A program made the translations under genes and the position numbers. DNA of 17,544 nucleotides from JBCDBL01 sp039183635 (GTDB taxonomy: Bacteria > Pseudomonadota > Alphaproteobacteria > Caulobacterales > Parvularculaceae): positions 1 through 17,544 of the forward strand of contig JBCDBL010000091.1 of the NCBI GenBank assembly GCA_039183635.1, written 5' to 3'. The notes beneath the pieces were generated by a model. It saw only the letters and a list, made by a program, of their open reading frames with translations, was not told the DNA's origin and did not search any database. This document shows, piece after piece, positions 14,153 to 17,544 of this stretch. Each line of letters opens with the position of its first letter. The stretch's first letter is position 1.

Positions 14153-15100
14153 TCAAGAAGATGTGGACGGCGCGCCGGACGGGGTCGGCGCTTCCCCATC
14201 TTTCGCCTTGATCTTGGCGAACATGGCGTCGTATCGGGCTTCGTAGTCTTTAAACTCCGTACCGCACACCTTGTCCCAGAACCGGAAGTACAGGGCGTAA
14301 TTGCCGCGCACCCGTTGGTGATGCATGTAATGGTGCATGGCTGTTGTCTTGTTCGAAAGAACCGGAACTTTGTGCCACCAGGACGGATAGACCTCAAACC
14401 CAAGATGACCGATGGAGTTGAACAGGATCATTCCTGTCGCCCAGACCGCTGGCACGCTCTCGTGCCAGGGCATCAGCACCAGGACGAACAAAATGCAGTT
14501 GCCGGCGATCGCTTCGAGAACAGACTCAACGGGATGGAAATGGAACGTGGTGAAGGGGGTTGGGTCCCGGCTTTCATGGTGGGTTTTATGAATCCATTTA
14601 TAAAGCGGCTCCCAATGCATCAGCCGGTGGAACCAGTAAAACACCGTATCGTGAACGAAAAAGACCAGGAACAAGGTAAACGCATAATATGGCAAACCGA
14701 ATTCGCCAATGTCCGAATAGGAGCTTGCCAGCATTGACCCTGGGATGATGAGATAGGCGAACCAAAGCGAAACGGACAGGAAAATAAACTGCGAGGTGAG
14801 GCTGAATATGGCTTCGCTGATCACCTGCTCACGTTTCGGCCAGCGATGACGGGACAGTTTGCGCCCAGAGATAAACCGATCGAGAACCACCCAGAACAAA
14901 ACAAAAAACGCGATGGCGTAGGCGAAATACTCGAAAATATCGTCGGCAGTGCGCAGGAAGCTGTCGAGCAAACCGCCCGTCATTTTCGGGTGCATGTCGA
15001 AGAAAAACAACGCAAGTAAGAAACCCCCGAACGCCAACCAAATGGAAGTGCGCGCCCTGTCCGGGGAAAAGACGTCCTTAATGGCATTCACGACGTACAT
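14153..15100 (-). CDS. sterol desaturase / fatty acid hydroxylase superfamily membrane protein
   Basis: A 315-residue membrane protein with the eight-histidine di-iron signature. HDTVFYWFHRLMH at 150-162 gives H150, H158 and H162. HKTHH at 171-175, the additional H232 (IGHLGFE) and HHYMHH at 256-261 complete the set. About four to five transmembrane segments precede and separate the boxes (20-35, 58-75, 100-120, 135-155, 200-228). The family uses O2 and electron donors to hydroxylate or desaturate lipids, carotenoids or sterol-like compounds at the cytoplasmic face. The actual substrate is not evident. ATG 15100 has GAGAGAG immediately upstream. The last 25 residues (rich in Ala, Pro, Ser, Thr) look disordered. 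It is a single-gene unit with its own strong promoter, facing away from the lipid-remodelling operon. Confidence 0.88.
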   Translation of the reverse strand: MYVVNAIKDVFSPDRARTSIWLAFGGFLLALFFFDMHPKMTGGLLDSFLRTADDIFEYFAYAIAFFVLFWVVLDRFISGRKLSRHRWPKREQVISEAIFSLTSQFIFLSVSLWFAYLIIPGSMLASSYSDIGEFGLPYYAFTLFLVFFVHDTVFYWFHRLMHWEPLYKWIHKTHHESRDPTPFTTFHFHPVESVLEAIAGNCILFVLVLMPWHESVPAVWATGMILFNSIGHLGFEVYPSWWHKVPVLSNKTTAMHHYMHHQRVRGNYALYFRFWDKVCGTEFKDYEARYDAMFAKIKAKDGEAPTPSGAPSTSS

Positions 15101-15205
15101 ATGCTCTCTCTCATGATGTGCCCGAGGGGGACCCTTAAACCGGCTCTGGCTTCGAAACGATGAATGGGTTCTATTCGATCTTCGCTAAACTTTTATCGTT
15201 TATCG

Positions 15206-15233
15206 ATCATAATAAAACATGGCTTTGCGTCAA
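15206..15233 (-). promoter_or_regulatory. strong candidate promoter of the fatty acid hydroxylase gene
   Basis: On the minus strand TTGACG (15233-15228) and TATGAT (15211-15206) are 16 bp apart, each five of six to the sigma-70 consensus. The predicted start is near 15198, giving a leader of about 100 nt. The leader contains overlapping ATCGAT/ACGAT repeats (15190-15210) that could bind a regulator. Confidence 0.55.
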
Positions 15234-15568
15234 AAGGAAGACGGTTTTTGACATTTTCTTCCTGTTTTGCAGCCCGGCGCGCCCTTTGACGATGCGCCAC
15301 AACCAGCGTTCCCGCACAAGTCGGGCGAACCGCGCCCAACAGCGAGACATTTTAGCGCATACATCAAGACCTCGATCCGAACGGGAATAAACCGCCCCGC
15401 AAATCTATAGAACGCCCACGGCACAGAAGCCGTCAAAACACTAAATATCTGTTTTATAATCATTTTATGGCTCACCGCCCATCTGCATCGTTAGGGCGCC
15501 GCCCTGCGCGCAGGAGCGGCTGCAAAACGCCGCCCGCCAAACAGATCGCAGAAAAACCTAAAATAAAT
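15234..15568. other. intergenic stretch without a recognisable gene
   Basis: Between the hydroxylase promoter and the TetR operator region. It includes a perfect 12-bp palindrome CCTGCGCGCAGG (15503-15514) and an AT-rich patch (15440-15470). An 81-codon minus-strand frame (15475-15230) has no ribosome-binding site and no family resemblance, and I do not call it a gene. Confidence 0.4.
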
Positions 15569-15629
15569 GTGAGCACTCACTTGCATTTTGACGCGCGACA
15601 TGATTAGCTTGCCGCAAGATGTGAGTGAG
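15569..15629. promoter_or_regulatory. operator-like GTGAG dyad and repeat upstream of the TetR gene
   Basis: GTGAG (15569-15573), CA, CTCAC (15576-15580) form a 12-bp dyad. GTGAGTGAG recurs at 15621-15629, and a CTTGC/GCAAG dyad (15608-15618) lies between. TetR-family operators of the TGAGTGA...TCACTCA type are common for lipid and efflux regulators, so these are plausible autoregulatory sites. The distance to the ATG (about 180-240 bases) would put the promoter here and leave a long leader. Confidence 0.4.
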
Positions 15630-15812
15630 TAATCGCTTTTTAGGCGCAGTCTATGAGTCCGATAATGATCGCCACATGAGCAAACGCCTTGAGGCTAAAT
15701 ATGAGAATATATCGTATACGTTTATTTTACGAAGAAGCCGCCGCCGGGCGCGATGAGCTGCATGCTGAAAAACCGCCGCTGCGTCATTGCATATTACAAA
15801 GGAGATAGGGAT

Positions 15813-16442
15813 ATGGCGAAACCCAAACACGAAGCCGTTAATGCAGACGCCGCACGGGGCGTCATCGCCGGCGACGGCACATTGAAAGCGCGTATTGAAC
15901 GTGCGGCGCTCACGCTTTTCGCTGAACGTGGCGTGGACGGAATTACGACAAAACAGATAGCAGCCGCAGCGGGCGCATCGGAAGGGGCCATATACCGCCA
16001 CTACCCGAGCAAGGACGCCCTTGCCGAAGCCCTGTTCTTTACAATCCATGACCGCCTGACCGGCCTTGTGCGCGCCGCCGCCAGGGAGGGCGACGACATC
16101 TCCGAAAAAGCCGGCGCCATTGTCAAAGCCTATTGCAAAACGGCGGACGACGACTGGCCTTTATTTTCCTATCACGCCTTATCCCTCCACAGATTTTTAC
16201 GTAAGGGCGACAAAAAGACCGACGACCCGGTCAAGGCGACGGAAGACATTGTCAAAGGGGCGATGAAATCCGGCGAAATTCCGAAGGGCGACGCTGCATT
16301 GCTGGCCGCCATGGCCCTCGGCGTCGTGCTGCAGCCCGCCGCCCACAAAGCCTACGGCCTGATTGAAGGCCCCCTCAGCGCCCATACAGATGATTTTACA
16401 AGAGCCGTAACAGCGATTTTGCGCCGAAAGAAGAAATCATAG
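15813..16442 (+). CDS. TetR/AcrR family transcriptional regulator
   Basis: A 209-residue regulator. The N-terminal TetR DNA-binding domain spans about residues 24-75. The family pattern is clear: IERAALTLFAERGVDGITTKQIAAAAGASEG, then AIYRHYPSKDALAEALF. The C-terminal ligand domain (80-205) is all-helical and not assignable. The ATG 15813 is fixed by the good Shine-Dalgarno AAGGAGAT 6-9 bases upstream. An in-frame opening at 15753 is upstream noise. Its stop codon TAG runs into the AGGAG that serves the next gene, so it is cotranscribed with the acyltransferase and the MFS transporter. It probably senses a lipid or lipophilic compound and controls its own operon, in line with TetR proteins of lipid metabolism. 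The neighbouring genes support this but the sequence does not prove it. Confidence 0.92.
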   Translation: MAKPKHEAVNADAARGVIAGDGTLKARIERAALTLFAERGVDGITTKQIAAAAGASEGAIYRHYPSKDALAEALFFTIHDRLTGLVRAAAREGDDISEKAGAIVKAYCKTADDDWPLFSYHALSLHRFLRKGDKKTDDPVKATEDIVKGAMKSGEIPKGDAALLAAMALGVVLQPAAHKAYGLIEGPLSAHTDDFTRAVTAILRRKKKS

Positions 16443-16455
16443 GAGTTTGCATCCC

Positions 16456-17190
16456 ATGCGGAGTTTTGCGTTCAACATACTTTTCTATCCGGTATCGACG
16501 GTCTTCGTCATCACGGGCGCCCTACTCGGCCTTTTGCCGGGACGCCGCCCCTTGATGATATGCCTGAAGGCCTATACGCGGACCATGATGGCGCTGATGC
16601 GCTGGGTCGCCGGCATCAGGATCGATGTCGCCGGCAAAGACCGGCTGCCAAAAGATGGGCCGTTCATCATTGCTGCAAAACACCAAAGCTATGGCGACGG
16701 TTTCGTCATGTTCTCCCAGTTCGACGATCTGTCCTTCGTCACCGGGGATCATCTGGAAAAGTACCCCTTGATCGGCGGCATTTTGAAAAAAGCAGGCGCC
16801 GTCGTCGTCAACAGCTGCGGCGGGCCGGAGGCGCGGAGCGCCCTTTCCAGATCCGCCTCCCTCGCCGAAGCCGAAGGCCGCCATATTCTTATCTATCCCG
16901 AAGGGCATTTGTCCAAAGTGGGAGAGCAGCACCGATACCGCAGCGGCGTATATCATATGCATAAGGATTTCGGATGGCCCGTGGTCCCCGTCGCAACGAA
17001 CCTCGGGGAACGGTGGTCCCAGCAGGATTGGACGAAAACACCGGGCCCCGCGACGGTGGAGTTCCTCGACCCGATTTATCCCGGCAAGGACAAAGAGGCT
17101 TTCATGGCGGAGCTGGAGCGCGCCATAGAGACCCGCAGCCGCGCCCTGTCCGGCCTGCCCGCCCCCTTTGAGATGGAGCACGCGGCATGA
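16456..17190 (+). CDS. 1-acyl-sn-glycerol-3-phosphate acyltransferase family protein (PlsC domain)
   Basis: A 244-residue membrane-associated acyltransferase that transfers acyl groups to lysophospholipid or lysophosphatidate. The catalytic HX4D motif is H76-QSYG-D81 and block III is YPEGHLSK (147-154), where the common form is PEGTRS. The expected block II arginine (x-x-(V/I)-D-R) reads VVVNSCGG at 116-123, so the usual substrate-phosphate Arg is absent. This suggests a divergent substrate such as a lysophospholipid. An N-terminal hydrophobic helix (5-28) anchors it. ATG 16456 is preferred because AGGAG (16441-16445) lies 10 bases upstream. The frame also opens at TTG 16447, too close to that site. 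It overlaps the next gene by ATGA, and with the TetR gene forms an operon. Confidence 0.92.
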   Translation: MRSFAFNILFYPVSTVFVITGALLGLLPGRRPLMICLKAYTRTMMALMRWVAGIRIDVAGKDRLPKDGPFIIAAKHQSYGDGFVMFSQFDDLSFVTGDHLEKYPLIGGILKKAGAVVVNSCGGPEARSALSRSASLAEAEGRHILIYPEGHLSKVGEQHRYRSGVYHMHKDFGWPVVPVATNLGERWSQQDWTKTPGPATVEFLDPIYPGKDKEAFMAELERAIETRSRALSGLPAPFEMEHAA

Positions 17191-17544
17191 GCATGCGTCT
17201 AGCAGGGCGGCTTGTCGCCGCACGCCGGTTCGGACCCATGCTGGGCTCACAAGGGCTTGGCGCATTTACGGACAATATGCTGAAACAGGCGCTGCTCACC
17301 CTCGCCGCCTTTGGAACGCTTTCTGTGCCGGGCGCGCCCCAGGACGCCATCGTGCCCATCGCGGCGGCCCTGTTCACAGCGCCAATGTTTTTATTCTCCG
17401 CTCTCGCCGGACAAGTGGCGGACAAATACGATAAAGCAATGGTGATGCGTCGAACAAAATTCGTCGAAATGGTCCTTATGGCCATCGCCGCCTTCGCTTT
17501 TGTTGTCGATTCCGGCCTGTTGCTGTTGAGTTGTTTGTTTTTTA
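17187..17544 (+). CDS. MFS transporter, LplT/lysophospholipid-transporter type (3' end outside window)
   Basis: The visible N-terminal 119 residues match the LplT-like MFS group. GSQGLGAFTDNMLKQALL at about 20-37 corresponds to the family's FLGAFNDNLFKNAL. Next come three hydrophobic segments (36-48, 57-74, 95-119) and the loop motif GQVADKYDKA (75-84). In Enterobacteria LplT flips lysophospholipids inward for Aas, whose acyltransferase domain re-acylates them. Here a PlsC-type enzyme sits directly upstream and overlaps by ATGA (17187-17190), which implies translational coupling. The frame stays open to base 17544. Whether a further acyltransferase/ligase domain follows, as in fused MFS-Aas proteins, cannot be seen. 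Confidence 0.85.
   Translation, partial: MSMRLAGRLVAARRFGPMLGSQGLGAFTDNMLKQALLTLAAFGTLSVPGAPQDAIVPIAAALFTAPMFLFSALAGQVADKYDKAMVMRRTKFVEMVLMAIAAFAFVVDSGLLLLSCLFF

Noticed and set aside
13948..14211. 87-codon plus-strand frame (MKTKRYVDQRRKR...) with AAAGGAGA inside
   Set aside because: The ribosome-binding-site-like sequence falls within the frame rather than before its TTG start, and the 3' part is antisense to the hydroxylase gene.
15230..15475. 81-codon minus-strand frame in the long gap before the TetR gene
   Set aside because: It has a GTG start without a Shine-Dalgarno, a low-complexity Cys/Gly tail and no recognisable family. It also overlaps the hydroxylase promoter.
15753..15812. 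N-terminal extension of the TetR protein by 20 residues
   Set aside because: A clear AAGGAGAT ribosome-binding site is placed for ATG 15813, and the extension (MSCMLKNRRC...) is not family-like.
16522..17265. 247-codon minus-strand open frame opposite the acyltransferase
   Set aside because: The plus-strand PlsC frame has catalytic motifs, a ribosome-binding site and operon overlaps. The antisense frame has none.

Overview
The window reads as a chromosomal segment of a moderately GC-rich alphaproteobacterium. The evidence is GC-biased codon use in most genes, an NDUFA9-like Rossmann protein, a phosphohexomutase with the GFEKSGH loop, and intergenic palindromic repeats of a kind I associate with alphaproteobacteria. 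A marine or hyphomonad/parvularculid-type lineage is possible, but the sequence does not settle it. No phage genes, IS transposase or CRISPR array is visible.

Layout. (1) 1-843 is the 3' part of a phosphomannomutase/phosphoglucomutase, followed by a double-hairpin repeat. (2) 1020-2911, minus strand: dusA (tRNA dihydrouridine synthase) and a TauE/SafE permease joined by a GTGA stop/start overlap. (3) 3250-6751: a gabD-like semialdehyde dehydrogenase and a class III aminotransferase on the minus strand, divergent from an Lrp/AsnC regulator. This looks like a self-contained amine/omega-amino-acid catabolic module (GABA, putrescine or beta-alanine type). The shared promoter region holds a 27-bp dyad and phased TTGTCG boxes. 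(4) About 6980-10056: a decaying aromatic-acid catabolism locus. It has an intact AAHS-type MFS transporter and an intact IclR regulator, a broken ferredoxin reductase, and a possible N-terminal relic of a thiamine-diphosphate decarboxylase. A composite palindromic repeat of about 190 bp lies between transporter and regulator.

(5) 10214-10300 is tRNA-Leu(CAG) on the minus strand with its own promoter. It is followed by an NDUFA9-like NAD(P)-binding protein on the plus strand. (6) 11473-13826, minus strand: uppP, a threonine-dehydratase-like gene interrupted by one in-frame amber codon, and a small two-helix membrane protein GTGA-coupled to it. (7) 14153-15100, minus strand: a membrane fatty acid hydroxylase/sterol desaturase-family di-iron protein with a strong candidate promoter. 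(8) 15813-17544, plus strand: a TetR regulator, a PlsC-type acyltransferase and an LplT-like MFS transporter that runs off the window. These form a tight operon, probably for phospholipid acyl remodelling.

The most informative observations are the amber codon in the dehydratase, the ferredoxin-reductase relic beside the aromatic transporter, the operator-like dyads at 6249-6275 and 8658-8677, and the composite repeat at 8732-8922. I see no clear evidence of a wholly new biological system. The locus is mostly recognisable families in informative arrangements.
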